Shown: in pieces, positions 23,189 to 32,941 of the stretch
Layout: each line of letters begins with the position of its first letter
How positions within the stretch are numbered: the first letter of the stretch is position 1
From: Streptomyces tardus
Lineage (GTDB): Bacteria > Actinomycetota > Actinomycetes > Streptomycetales > Streptomycetaceae
Direction of reading: 5' to 3'
NCBI RefSeq assembly: GCF_018101125.2
Contig: NZ_JAELVF020000001.1
Coordinates: 1,142,257-1,190,775 of the forward strand
Length of the DNA stretch: 48,519 nt
Made by a program: the position numbers and the translations under genes
Notes under the pieces: model-generated
Databases searched by the model: none
Told to the model about the DNA's origin: nothing
The model's input: only the letters and a program-made list of their open reading frames with translations

Positions 23189-24169
23189 ATGGCAGCCGAG
23201 CACACCCCGGGACAGGAGCAGGCACACCACCCGCACGGAGACGGAGACGCCCACGAGCACGGACAGACACACGGCCGGGATCACGCGCACGCCCACACCC
23301 ACTCCCACGGGTCGGGCGAGGAGCCGGACTGGGAGGCGATGGCCGACACTCTGGTCCAGGAAGCGCAGCTCCAGGCGGACGGCGTACGCCGAAGCGCCCG
23401 CTGGCTGGGCGAGTTGCTCGGCGAGCGTGCCGCGCGGGTCGGCCGGGTGCTCGACGTCGGCAGCGGCCCCGGGGTCAACACCGCCGTCCTCGCCGAGGAG
23501 TTCGCGAACGCCGAGGTGGTGGCCGTGGACGGGACGCCCGCTCTCCTGGAGCACGCCCAACGGCAGGCCCGGGCAGCGGGCGTCGACGACCGGGTCCGGA
23601 CTCTGCACGCCGAACTCCCGGACGACTTCCTGGCGTTGGGGCGCGCCGACCTCATCTGGACGAGCCATGCGGTCCACCACATCGGCGACCAGCAGGCGGC
23701 GCTCGCCTCCCTCGGCGGGGCGCTCCTCCCCGGCGGGCTGCTCGCCGTCGCAGAACGCGGGCTGCCCCTGCGGTACCTGCCCAGGGACATCGGCATCGGC
23801 CGGCCCGGTCTGCTGACCCGACTGGAGGCCGTGCGCGAGGAGTGGTTCAGCAGGATGCGGGCGGAGCTGCCCGGCTCCACCAGCGTCGTCGAGCACTGGC
23901 CCGCACTGCTCTCCGGCGCCGGCCTCCTGCCGAGCGGCAGCCGCACCTTCCTGGTCGAGGCGCCGACGCCGCTGGCCGAGCCGGCGAGGCAGCATCTGTA
24001 CGCGCTGCTCTCGCGGGCCCGCGAGACCCTCGCCGAGGACCTGGACACGGAGGACCTGACGACTCTCGACCGGCTGCTGGACCGGGACGCGGCAGAGGGC
24101 GTCCTGCACCGCCCGGACGCCTTCTACCTCACCGCCACCACCGTGCACACCGCCACCAGACCGGCCTGA
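23189..24169 (+). CDS. Class I SAM-dependent methyltransferase with His-rich N-terminus
   Basis: 326 residues from ATG 23189, preceded by AGGAG at six bases. Residues 12-43 carry many His with Asp/Glu/Gly (HHPHGDGDAHEHG, then HAHAHTHSHG), a metal-binding-like tail. The methyltransferase_11/25-type core follows: motif I LDVGSGPGVNTAVLAEE, acidic strand-2 end VVAVDGTP, motif IV ADLIWTSHAVHHIGD, and post-motif LLPGGLLAVAERG. The C-terminal third is helical. Substrate unknown. It is divergent from, and probably controlled by, the XRE-cupin regulator, which also starts with a His-rich stretch; a link to metal or metalloid handling is inferred only. Confidence 0.88.
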   Translation: MAAEHTPGQEQAHHPHGDGDAHEHGQTHGRDHAHAHTHSHGSGEEPDWEAMADTLVQEAQLQADGVRRSARWLGELLGERAARVGRVLDVGSGPGVNTAVLAEEFANAEVVAVDGTPALLEHAQRQARAAGVDDRVRTLHAELPDDFLALGRADLIWTSHAVHHIGDQQAALASLGGALLPGGLLAVAERGLPLRYLPRDIGIGRPGLLTRLEAVREEWFSRMRAELPGSTSVVEHWPALLSGAGLLPSGSRTFLVEAPTPLAEPARQHLYALLSRARETLAEDLDTEDLTTLDRLLDRDAAEGVLHRPDAFYLTATTVHTATRPA

Positions 24170-24262
24170 CGCCGGCGGCGGCCCGTACGGCACCGTGGCC
24201 GGGCAGGGCCGCCGCACCCCGTACGGCAGCTCGGCGAGCCGGCGGGCCCGTCCCGCCGCCGC

Positions 24263-24850
24263 TCACGAGGGCGGCGGGAACTCCCCTTCGTGGACGGGGA
24301 GTTCGCGGACCACCCGGGCCGGATTGCCGACGGCGACGACGTTCGGCGGCAGATCGCGCGCGACCACCGAGCCGGCGCCGACCACGGTGTTCTCGCCGAT
24401 CGTCACCCCGGGGCAGACGATCACGCCGCCACCCAGCCAGACGTTGTCGCCCAGGGCGATCGGCTTGGCGCCCTCCCACTTGTTCCGCCGCGGCTCCGCC
24501 TCCAGCGGATGGATCGGCGTCAGCAGCTGCACGTTCGGGCCGATCTGCACGTCCTCACCGATCGTGATGGGCGCGCAGTCCAACAGCACTGCGCCGAAGT
24601 TGATGAACGTCCGCGCACCGATGGTGATGTGGGTCCCGTAGTCCACCTGGAGCGGAGCACGTACGGCGACGTCCTCGCCGAGTCCGCCGAGCAGCTCGGC
24701 CAGGATCTTGCGGCGCCCCTCGCGGTCCAGCGCGTCCGCGGTGTTGAAGCGCTCGCTCAGCACCGCCGCCCGCTCCGCCTCGGCGGTCAGCTCAGGATCG
24801 TCGGCGAGGTACCACTCGCCGGCGAGCATGCGCTCCTTCTGACTGCTCAA
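24263..24850 (-). CDS. Maltose/galactoside-type O-acetyltransferase (left-handed beta-helix)
   Basis: 195 residues from TTG 24850, chosen because AGGAG lies six bases upstream and the sequence then reads SSQKERMLAGEWY, the usual N-terminus of this family. Hexapeptide repeats (ITIGARTFINFG, ITIGEDVQIGPN, IALGDNVWLGGG, VTIGENTVVGAGSVV) form the left-handed beta-helix, with catalytic His in the LLTPIHPLEAEPR segment. It transfers acetyl from acetyl-CoA to a sugar hydroxyl; the true acceptor in Streptomyces is unclear. The C-terminus is complete (NPARVVRELP). Confidence 0.93.
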   Translation of the reverse strand: MSSQKERMLAGEWYLADDPELTAEAERAAVLSERFNTADALDREGRRKILAELLGGLGEDVAVRAPLQVDYGTHITIGARTFINFGAVLLDCAPITIGEDVQIGPNVQLLTPIHPLEAEPRRNKWEGAKPIALGDNVWLGGGVIVCPGVTIGENTVVGAGSVVARDLPPNVVAVGNPARVVRELPVHEGEFPPPS

Positions 24851-25076
24851 CCCGAACTCCTCTTCTCGGCCCGTCGGTTGCGGGCTCCGCTTCACCGCAG
24901 AACAGGACCGCCACCGCATTGTCCTGCGAATTCGTGAAGTACCCGGCGGTCACAGCGACAAACGCCACCGCCGTACGCCGCACCCACCCGTGTGCACGGC
25001 GCCGTATGCACCACTCGCCCGTCGCCCGCCCGCCGGCTCCGCCCGGGCGGTTGAAGACCCGGGAACACCTCCGGGA

Positions 25077-25202
25077 TCAGCCGCAGCCGCAATGCCTGGA
25101 TCGGAAGGTGAACCACAGTCCGGCGATCGCGACGAGCGGGATCAGCAGACAGGCCCAGAAAGCGTCGTCGATATCGACGACGAGGGAGTCGGGCGTTTCC
25201 AT
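25077..25202 (-). CDS. 41-residue single-pass membrane protein ending Cys-Gly-Cys-Gly
   Basis: The ATG at 25202 opens 42 codons that read an acidic N-terminus (METPDSLVVDIDDA), one hydrophobic segment (FWACLLIPLVAIAGLWFTF), then a basic anchor and RSRHCGCG before the TGA. This pattern (negative outside, one helix, positive inside) and G/C-biased third positions argue for a real small membrane protein, too short for ordinary gene callers. The Shine-Dalgarno is weak (GGAAA about 14 bases upstream). It lies between the acetyltransferase and the groEL2 terminator on the same strand as both. Function unknown; the terminal Cys pair could bind metal or be redox-active. Confidence 0.5.
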   Translation of the reverse strand: METPDSLVVDIDDAFWACLLIPLVAIAGLWFTFRSRHCGCG

Positions 25203-25325
25203 GCGGGAGAGCGCGTTTCCACTGATGAACAGCCGACCCGGCGGTGCGGAATGTCACATGCCGCCGCGCTGTCGCCGACCGGCTCGCGCGGATGCCCGGA
25301 CGCCGCGCGAGGGCGCCCGCACATG

Positions 25326-25365
25326 CCCGAGGGCGGCACTCCTGCTTCGGAGTGCCGCCCTCGGG
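25326..25365 (-). terminator. groEL2 terminator
   Basis: Perfect 17-bp arms at 25326-25342 and 25349-25365 (CCCGAGGGCGGCACTCC and its complement) with loop TGCTTC, 40 bases past the groEL2 stop. Confidence 0.85.
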
Positions 25366-25404
25366 TTCGCACCTGTGCGGCGTGAACCTCGATCCCTGGA
25401 AGGA

Positions 25405-27153
<1,749 letters not shown>

Positions 27154-27157
27154 TTAT

Positions 27158-27184
27158 CTGTCACTCTCACCTTCAGAGTGCTAA
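27158..27184. promoter_or_regulatory. CIRCE element 2 (HrcA operator), proximal
   Basis: On the minus strand TTAGCACTC-N9-GAGTGACAG; one perfect arm and one with two or three changes from the consensus TTAGCACTC-N9-GAGTGCTAA. It begins at the predicted transcription start. Confidence 0.75.
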
Positions 27185-27189
27185 CGCAA

Positions 27190-27219
27190 TCATTAGCACT
27201 CGCCCCCTGCGAGTGCAAG
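27190..27219 (-). promoter_or_regulatory. groEL2 promoter embedded in CIRCE element 1
   Basis: CIRCE 1 (27193-27219) reads CTTGCACTC-N9-GAGTGCTAA on the minus strand. The -35 TTGCAC (27213-27218) and -10 TAATGA (27190-27195), 17 bases apart, overlap its arms, so HrcA binding excludes RNA polymerase. A gap of eight bases separates the two CIRCE elements. Confidence 0.85.
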
Positions 27220-27300
27220 CCGCCGGCGTCATTCCGCACCGGCCCCCGGAGCGCGCAGCGCCCCCGCGAAGCCCGCCCAGGCAGGCCCGGAGGCCACAAC

Positions 27301-27334
27301 CGAAGGCCCGTGCCGGGTTCGGCACGGGCCTTCG
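27301..27334 (-). terminator. Terminator of the cold-shock gene
   Basis: 14-bp arms CGAAGGCCCGTGCC (27301-27314) and GGCACGGGCCTTCG (27321-27334), loop GGGTTC, 46 bases after the csp stop. It isolates csp from groEL2. Confidence 0.8.
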
Positions 27335-27380
27335 CGGACCGCCTCGCGATCCTCAGTCGTTGGCGCTTCTTGGTCGCCGC

Positions 27381-27584
27381 TCAGACCGCCACGCGGACCA
27401 TGTCCGCCTGCGGTCCCTTCTGACCCTGCGAGATCTCGAACTCGACTCGCTGTCCTTCTTCCAGGGTGCGGTAGCCGTCCATCTGGATCGCGCTGTAGTG
27501 GACGAAGACGTCCGCACCACCGTCGACCGCGATGAAGCCGTATCCCTTCTCCGCGTTGAACCATTTGACGGTGCCCTGAGCCAT
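27381..27584 (-). CDS. Cold-shock protein (CspA family)
   Basis: 67 residues, a complete single cold-shock domain. RNP1 is KGYGFI (13-18) and RNP2 is VFVHY (26-30); both carry the aromatic residues that stack on RNA. These proteins bind single-stranded RNA/DNA and melt mRNA structure, often in growth as well as cold. GGGGAG lies upstream of the ATG. The region upstream is long and comparatively AT-rich, fitting the long structured leader common for csp mRNAs, and contains a dre-like palindrome about 165 bases before the start. Confidence 0.97.
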   Translation of the reverse strand: MAQGTVKWFNAEKGYGFIAVDGGADVFVHYSAIQMDGYRTLEEGQRVEFEISQGQKGPQADMVRVAV

Positions 27585-28354
27585 CCCTAACTCCCCTATT
27601 ACTGGCCCTTACACGAGACCGCGCTCCGCGGACCCGGGTCAGACCTCACCACCGGGCGATGACCCGGAGGCTGCGCCGGAACGCGTCGACCGCCGCTGAA
27701 TGTATCCGTACGGACGCCCTCTGCAACAGGCCGCCGAGAAGAGAAATCTTGGACTAGACCAATCGGAACTTTAACCACATTCACGAATAACCCAGGGCAA
27801 CTCAGGCCGGGCATACCGGATGAGCACGACATTTCACTTTGCTTTTCCTCTGGACATTCTCCGGAACTTTCTCCGAGCACAGTCAGGGCTCGACCACGGG
27901 CCTGTCGGGCCCGTCGGGGGTTCCGGGAAGCGATGCAGCGAAGGAATTGGCGCGCGGGAGAAGATTCGATCCCGCCCCGACCGAGCGGGGCGGAAGCCAC
28001 TTTACCGGTAAGCGGGCAGCCGGAATGACCGCTTCCACGGGCTCGCACCACAGGAGTGCAACTGACTTCCCGGCCGACCTGGGACCGTAATGACCGGATC
28101 CGGACGGTTTACAGATCACTTCGGCGATCCACGGCAGAACTGTGCGCCGGGGGCGTCGCACGACGGATGACGGCACCGGACGACAGCACCGCACGGCAAC
28201 CGGGCGGGCGATCCGTGCACGGGCCCGTCCGCGGGAGACGCACGGACCGCGCCCGGCCGCGGCCCCGCCCGACCGCGCCCGGCCCGACCGGAGGCGCGCA
28301 ACGTCGACCGCGACGGACCACGCCCACCGCGACGACTCCGTACCGCAACAGAAG
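27585..28354. other. Long intergenic region upstream of csp
   Basis: About 770 bases without a convincing gene. 27690-27880 is clearly more AT-rich than the surroundings and likely carries the csp promoter and leader. A minus-strand frame (27599-28051) is open but its composition is mixed and Cys/Ser/Pro-rich, so I do not call it. The remainder up to 28350 looks like ordinary GC-rich spacer. Confidence 0.5.
27748..27763. promoter_or_regulatory. dre-like palindrome upstream of csp
   Basis: CTTGGACTAGACCAAT: near-palindrome TTGGACTAGACCAA with the rare CTAG core; 12 of 16 positions match the remembered DasR consensus. It is about 165 bases upstream of the csp start. Confidence 0.4.
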
Positions 28355-28386
28355 GGCCCCGCACCGGCGCTGGCCGGTGCGGGGCC
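28355..28386 (-). terminator. Terminator of the thrC / ThiS-like operon
   Basis: 14-bp arms GGCCCCGCACCGGC (28355-28368) and its complement (28373-28386) with a 4-base loop, 22 bases after the ThiS-like stop. Confidence 0.85.
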
Positions 28387-28407
28387 GAGAGGTCCGGCGT
28401 CGAGGGT

Positions 28408-28683
28408 TCAGCCGCCCGCGACCGCCGGGATGATCGAGACGCCGGCGCCGTCCGGGGTCTGCGTCGCCAGACCCTCGGCGAACCGGACGTCGTCGTCGTT
28501 GACGTACACGTTGACGAAGCGGCGCAGCTTGCCGGTGTCGTCCAGCACGCGCGCACCGATGCCCTGGTGGTTCCGCTCCAGGTCGGCCAGCACCTCGCCC
28601 AGGTTCGCGCCCTCGGCGCTCACCTCGGACTTCCCGTCGGTGTAGGTGCGAAGGATGGTCGGGATACGGACGTTGACACTCAT
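28408..28683 (-). CDS. MoaD/ThiS-type ubiquitin-like sulfur carrier
   Basis: 91 residues with the beta-grasp pattern of MoaD/ThiS/CysO (VNVRIPTILRTYTDG at the start, VNVYVNDDDVRF near the end of the fold) and an exposed C-terminal Gly-Gly (IIPAVAGG), the residue that is adenylated and thiocarboxylated. The ATG overlaps the thrC stop by four bases (ATGA), so translation is coupled to threonine synthase. CysO-type carriers feed sulfide to O-phosphoserine or homoserine derivatives. The pairing with ThrC suggests sulfur transfer near the homoserine branch, but ThrC itself does not need sulfur, so this is inference. No JAMM protease is present, consistent with an already free Gly-Gly end. Confidence 0.92.
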   Translation of the reverse strand: MSVNVRIPTILRTYTDGKSEVSAEGANLGEVLADLERNHQGIGARVLDDTGKLRRFVNVYVNDDDVRFAEGLATQTPDGAGVSIIPAVAGG

Positions 28684-29984
28684 GCCAGGCCAGCCTCTCG
28701 GAAGGAGTCCAGATTCGGGCGGATGATCGCGGTCGCCTGCGAGGTGGGCGCCACCGCGTCAAGGGTCTTCAGGCCGTCACCGGTGTTGAGGACGACGGTG
28801 GTCAGAGTCGGGTCCAGCGCACCGGACTCGATCAGCTTGCGGGTCACCCCGACGGTCACGCCACCCGCGGTCTCGGCGAAGATCCCCTCGGTACGGGCGA
28901 GCAGCTTGATCGCGTCGACGACCTGCTCGTCGTTCACGTCCTCGACCGCGCCGCCGGTGCGACGGGCGATGTCCAGGACGTACGGGCCGTCGGCGGGGTT
29001 GCCGATCGCCAGCGATTTGGCGATGGTCGAGGGCCGCACCGGACGCACCACGTCGTGGCCGTTCTTGTACGCCTGCGACACCGGCGAGCAGCCCTCGGCC
29101 TGAGCGCCGAAGATCTTGTACGGCCGGTCCTCGACCAGCCCCAGCGCGATCAGCTCGCGCAGCCCCTTGTCGATCTTCGTCAGCTGGGAGCCGGAGGCGA
29201 TCGGTACGACCAGCTGGTCCGGCAGCCGCCAGCCGAGCTGCTCGCAGATCTCGTACGCCAGCGTCTTGGAGCCCTCGGCGTAGTAGGGCCGCAGGTTGAC
29301 GTTGACGAAGCCCCAGTTCTCACCGATCGGGTCGCCGATCAGCTCGCTGCAGAAGCGGTTGACGTCGTCGTAGTTGCCCTCGATGCCGACCAGCTCGCCG
29401 CCGTAGACCGCGGCCATGACGACCTTGCCCTGCTCCAGGTCGTGCGGGATGAAGACGCAGGAGCGCAGCCCCGCACGGGCCGCGGCGGCGCCGACGGCCC
29501 CTGCGAGGTTGCCGGTGGAGGAGCAGGAGAGCGTGGTGAAGCCGAAGGCGCGGGCGGCCTGGACGGCGATGGCGACCACACGGTCCTTGAAGGAGTGCGT
29601 CGGGTTCCCCGAGTCGTCCTTGATGTGCAGCTCACCGGTGACGCCCAGCTCACGGGCGAGGTTCTCGGCCCTGACCAGCTTGGTGAACCCGGGGTTCAGA
29701 TTCGGGGTGTCGGCGACCCCGGCAGGCACCGGCAGCAGCTCCGCGTACCGCCAGATGTTGTTCGGACCGGCCTCGATACGCTTGCGCAGACCCTCGGGGT
29801 CGCCGTCGGGCAGTTCGTAGGCGATCTCCAGCGGGCCGAAACAGGCCGTACAAGCGAAGTGCGGGCCGAGCGGGATGCGTTCGCCGCACTCACGACAGGA
29901 GAGCGCTGCGGCCGGGCCCAGGTCGACCCGGGAATCGGTGGTGCCGGAGGGATCTGCGGAAGTGCTCGCAGTGTGCACAGCCAT
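28680..29984 (-). CDS. thrC: Threonine synthase
   Basis: 434 residues from ATG 29984, preceded by AGGAGAAAGG; an in-frame ATG eight codons earlier contains that Shine-Dalgarno and is unlikely. It converts O-phosphohomoserine to threonine with PLP. The N-terminus has a zinc-ribbon-like Cys pair (C30/C33 and C45/C48), the PLP lysine is K133 in NPTHSFKDR, the phosphate loop is SCSSTGNLAGA, and the fold-type II core is complete. In most Streptomyces one thrC lies with hom and thrB; this CxxC-bearing form is the second type, next to a sulfur carrier. A related PLP reaction that uses the carrier is possible. It is divergent from gpgS. Confidence 0.92.
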   Translation of the reverse strand: MAVHTASTSADPSGTTDSRVDLGPAAALSCRECGERIPLGPHFACTACFGPLEIAYELPDGDPEGLRKRIEAGPNNIWRYAELLPVPAGVADTPNLNPGFTKLVRAENLARELGVTGELHIKDDSGNPTHSFKDRVVAIAVQAARAFGFTTLSCSSTGNLAGAVGAAAARAGLRSCVFIPHDLEQGKVVMAAVYGGELVGIEGNYDDVNRFCSELIGDPIGENWGFVNVNLRPYYAEGSKTLAYEICEQLGWRLPDQLVVPIASGSQLTKIDKGLRELIALGLVEDRPYKIFGAQAEGCSPVSQAYKNGHDVVRPVRPSTIAKSLAIGNPADGPYVLDIARRTGGAVEDVNDEQVVDAIKLLARTEGIFAETAGGVTVGVTRKLIESGALDPTLTTVVLNTGDGLKTLDAVAPTSQATAIIRPNLDSFREAGLA

Positions 29985-30323
29985 GGAGGCGAGGCCCTTT
30001 CTCCTCATCTTCCCCGGTCACGTATTTCGCCCGGGACGGAATTGGCACCTGCCCCGCGCCGGCTTCGCTTTCCGCTCCACGGAAAACGTGGAGGAGAACG
30101 TCGCAGTCAACTGGTAGCGCGGGAGGGTTGCCGGGGCTTCAACGGGCCGTGTCCCTCTGCCCCTCTGGATGAGCGCTATGGCGTCCACCGGACGCGTTTG
30201 TCGGCGCCGGACCCCGGGATGCCGTGATCACGAGCGCTGTTCAAGACTGTATCCGACAGGCATCAGCGTGAAGACACCCGTCCGCGACCCGAGACGGAGA
30301 CAACGGAGACAAGGGGCTTGCAG
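29985..30323. other. Divergent promoter region thrC / gpgS
   Basis: About 340 bases. On the thrC side, a short hairpin (CCCGGG...CCGGGG, near 30013-30035) lies just before the Shine-Dalgarno and could affect translation, and TTGACT near 30107-30112 could be a -35. I compared this leader with SAM, cobalamin and threonine-attenuator layouts and saw no match. No gene seen. Confidence 0.4.
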
Positions 30324-31307
30324 GTGCTGGAAGAGGTCGAGACCTGGCTTCGGCGGCGCTCGTGGCACGCGGACCGGTGGCCGCCGGCCCGGCTGCTGGC
30401 CGCCAAGCGGGCGGCCGGCGCGGCGGGCAGCGTCAGTGTCGTCCTGCCCGCGCTGAACGAGGAGGCCACCGTCGGCCGGATCGTCGAGGCGATCCGGCGC
30501 GAGCTGATGACGGAGGCGCTGCCGCTGGTGGACGAGCTGGTCGTCATCGACTCGGGGTCCACCGACCGCACCTCGGAGGTGGCCCGCGAGGCGGGTGCGA
30601 AGGTGACGCACCGCGACGAGATCCTGCCCCGGCTCCCGGTCGTGTCGGGCAAGGGCGAGGTGCTGTGGCGCTCCCTCCTGGCGACCGGGGGCGAGCTGGT
30701 CTGCTTCGTGGACGCGGATCTGCGGGAGTTCGACACCCGCTTCGTGACGGGCATACTCGGCCCGCTGCTGACCGAGCCCTCGGTGCAGCTGGTCAAGGCG
30801 ATGTACGACCGGCCGCTGGGCGAGCAGCCGGCCGGCGGCGGGCGGGTCACCGAACTGGTCGCCCGACCGCTGCTCAACCTGCACTGGCCGAGACTGGCCG
30901 GCTTCGTCCAGCCGCTCGGCGGTGAGTACGCGGCCCGCCGCTCGCTGCTGGAACAACTCCCCTTCCCGGTCGGCTACGGCGTCGAACTCGGCCTGCTGAT
31001 CGACGCGTTGGAGACCGCAGGTCTGGATGCGCTCGCGCAGGTGGACGTCGGGGTACGGCACCACCGGCACCAGGACGGCCAGGCGCTCGGCCGGATGGCG
31101 GCGGCGATCTACCGCACCGCCCACACCCGGCTGGCGGCGGGCCCGGGCGCCGCGGAGGGACGTTTCGCCGCCGCCTCGCTGACGCAGTACGAGCGGGTGG
31201 ACGGCGAGTTCGCCCCGCGCACCCATGAGGTGGACGTGCTGGAACGACCGCCGGTCCGGGAGCTGCCGGAATACCCGGCCCACCGCGCGCGACGCCCGGC
31301 AGCCTGA
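30324..31307 (+). CDS. gpgS: Glucosyl-3-phosphoglycerate synthase (GT81)
   Basis: 327 residues from GTG 30324, with AAGGGG seven bases upstream; a TTG at 30318 would be too close to it. GT-A fold: SVVLPALNEEATVGRIVEAI at the start, IDSGSTDRTSEVAREAG, the metal-binding VDADL, and the acceptor-side segments QPLGGEYAARR and GYGVELGLLID conserved in GpgS. It transfers glucose from an NDP-glucose to 3-phosphoglycerate, giving glucosyl-3-phosphoglycerate, precursor of glucosylglycerate (a compatible solute) and, in mycobacteria, of methylglucose lipopolysaccharides. It lies on the same strand as otsA, 185 bases upstream; both use NDP-glucose. No dedicated GpgP phosphatase is seen nearby, though OtsB-like or phosphoglycerate-mutase-like enzymes could serve. 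Confidence 0.93.
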   Translation: MLEEVETWLRRRSWHADRWPPARLLAAKRAAGAAGSVSVVLPALNEEATVGRIVEAIRRELMTEALPLVDELVVIDSGSTDRTSEVAREAGAKVTHRDEILPRLPVVSGKGEVLWRSLLATGGELVCFVDADLREFDTRFVTGILGPLLTEPSVQLVKAMYDRPLGEQPAGGGRVTELVARPLLNLHWPRLAGFVQPLGGEYAARRSLLEQLPFPVGYGVELGLLIDALETAGLDALAQVDVGVRHHRHQDGQALGRMAAAIYRTAHTRLAAGPGAAEGRFAAASLTQYERVDGEFAPRTHEVDVLERPPVRELPEYPAHRARRPAA

Positions 31308-31492
31308 GCCGCGACCGGTCGCCGGGCGGGAGCCCCGCGCGACGGGACGGGCGGGCAGGCCCCGCGGGACGGGACGGGCAGGAGCGAACGGACGGGCGGG
31401 GGCCGCCGGGTACCGGCCGCAGGGGTGCCGGGTACGAGCCTCTGCGGCGCGGCGGCGTTTGAGCGGGCGGCGGGGCGGATACGCCTAGCCGC

Positions 31493-32941
31493 ATGTCGCA
31501 GGTACTCGTCGCCTCCAACCGCGGCCCGGTCTCGTACGCCCTCGACCGGGACGGCGCCCTGACCGCGAAACGCGGCGGCGGCGGTCTCGTCTCCGGCCTC
31601 TCCTCGATCGGCGGACGGGCGCTGTGGGTGTGCGCCGCGCTCGGTGAGGGCGACCGGGAGGCGGTGCGCCGCGAGCCCTCGCGGCTGGCGGCCGAGGACA
31701 CCGGCGGCCAGCCGGTGCGGATGCTGGACATTCCGCTGGAGGTCTTCTCCGACGCGTACAACGGCATCGCCAACTCGGTGCTGTGGTTCGTCCACCACAT
31801 GCTCTACCAGACGCCCTTCGAGCCGGTCTTCGACGCCGGGTTCGAGAGCCGCTGGCGGCACTACGAGCGGTACAACGCAGCCTTCGCGGACGCGCTCGCC
31901 GAGGAGGCCGCCGAGGGCGCGACCGTACTCGTGCAGGACTACCACCTGACGCTGGTGCCCGGTCTGCTCCGCGAGCGCCGTCCCGACCTGCGGATCGGCC
32001 ACTTCTCGCACACCCCCTGGGCACCGCCGGACTACTACCGGCTGCTGCCGGACAGTACGGCCGCGGCGGTGCTGGAGGGGGTGCTCGGCGCGGACCGCGC
32101 GGCGTTCCTCACACGGCGCTGGGCACGGACGTTCGCCGACTGCTGCGCCGAGGTGCTGGGCGCGGAGGTCCGTACGGGCGCGAAGGGCGAGCTGCTGATC
32201 GAGCACGCCGGGCGCAGCACCCGCATCGGTGTGCACGGCCTCGGCGCGGACGCCGACTTCCTGCGGGAACGCTCGCGGCGTCCGGACGTGGACGAGCGGA
32301 CCGCGGCACTGCGCGAGCAGATCGGCGGCGAGGGCCGGCGGACGATCGTGCGGGTGGACCGCACCGAGCTGTCCAAGAACATCGTGCGCGGACTGCACGC
32401 GTTCCGGCGGCTCCTCGACGACTGCCCGCAGTGGCGCGAACGCGTGGTCCATCTCGCCTTCGCCTACCCCTCGCGCCAGGACCTGGAGGTCTACCGGGCC
32501 TACACCGACGAGGTGTCCGCGGTCGCGCAGGAGGTCAACGACCGGTACGGCACCGCGAGTTGGACGCCGGTGGTGCTCCATGTGCAGGACGACTTCGCAC
32601 GGTCGCTGGCCGCCTACCGACTGGCCGACGTGGCGCTGGTGAATCCCATCAGGGACGGGATGAACCTGGTCGCCAAGGAGGTCCCGGTGGTCTCCGACGA
32701 AGGCGTCGCGCTGGTGCTCTCCCGGGAGGCGGGCGCCTGCGCGGAGCTGGGCGCGGACGCCCTGGTGGTCAACCCGTACGACATCGGCGGCACCGCCCGC
32801 GCGCTGGACGCGGCCCTGCGCATGCCGGACGACGAACGGGCCGCGCGCACCGCCCGGTTGGCAGCCGCGGCGACCGCGCTGCCGCCGCAGCGGTGGTTCC
32901 TCGACCAGTTGGAGGCGCTCGAAGGCCGCCCCGCCGACTGA
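31493..32941 (+). CDS. otsA: Trehalose-6-phosphate synthase (GT20), actinobacterial variant
   Basis: 482 residues. It joins glucose from an NDP-glucose to glucose-6-phosphate. Recognisable GT20 elements: [11 protein letters not shown] at the start, the GGGGLVSGL phosphate loop, [41 protein letters not shown] (Arg and Lys retained), and [18 protein letters not shown]. Several normally invariant stretches differ from E. coli Ots[11 protein letters not shown] replaces the FLHIPFP loop, and VDRTELSKN replaces VDRLDYxKG. Work on Streptomyces venezuelae OtsA reported GDP-glucose as donor (recalled); these changes would fit an altered donor site. otsB lies downstream, convergent. Confidence 0.9.
   Translation: MSQVLVASNRGPVSYALDRDGALTAKRGGGGLVSGLSSIGGRALWVCAALGEGDREAVRREPSRLAAEDTGGQPVRMLDIPLEVFSDAYNGIANSVLWFVHHMLYQTPFEPVFDAGFESRWRHYERYNAAFADALAEEAAEGATVLVQDYHLTLVPGLLRERRPDLRIGHFSHTPWAPPDYYRLLPDSTAAAVLEGVLGADRAAFLTRRWARTFADCCAEVLGAEVRTGAKGELLIEHAGRSTRIGVHGLGADADFLRERSRRPDVDERTAALREQIGGEGRRTIVRVDRTELSKNIVRGLHAFRRLLDDCPQWRERVVHLAFAYPSRQDLEVYRAYTDEVSAVAQEVNDRYGTASWTPVVLHVQDDFARSLAAYRLADVALVNPIRDGMNLVAKEVPVVSDEGVALVLSREAGACAELGADALVVNPYDIGGTARALDAALRMPDDERAARTARLAAAATALPPQRWFLDQLEALEGRPAD

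Noticed and set aside
27176..27201. GAGTGCTAA-N8-TTAGCACTC read as a CIRCE element
   Set aside because: The arms are everted relative to CIRCE; they are the facing halves of two proper CIRCE elements on either side.
27599..28051. 150-codon minus-strand frame upstream of csp
   Set aside because: Mixed composition, no domain, and it overlaps the AT-rich promoter/leader region.
29985..30120. Riboswitch or attenuator in the thrC leader
   Set aside because: No conserved core of SAM, cobalamin or T-box elements and no Thr/Ile-rich leader peptide; only a short hairpin is visible.
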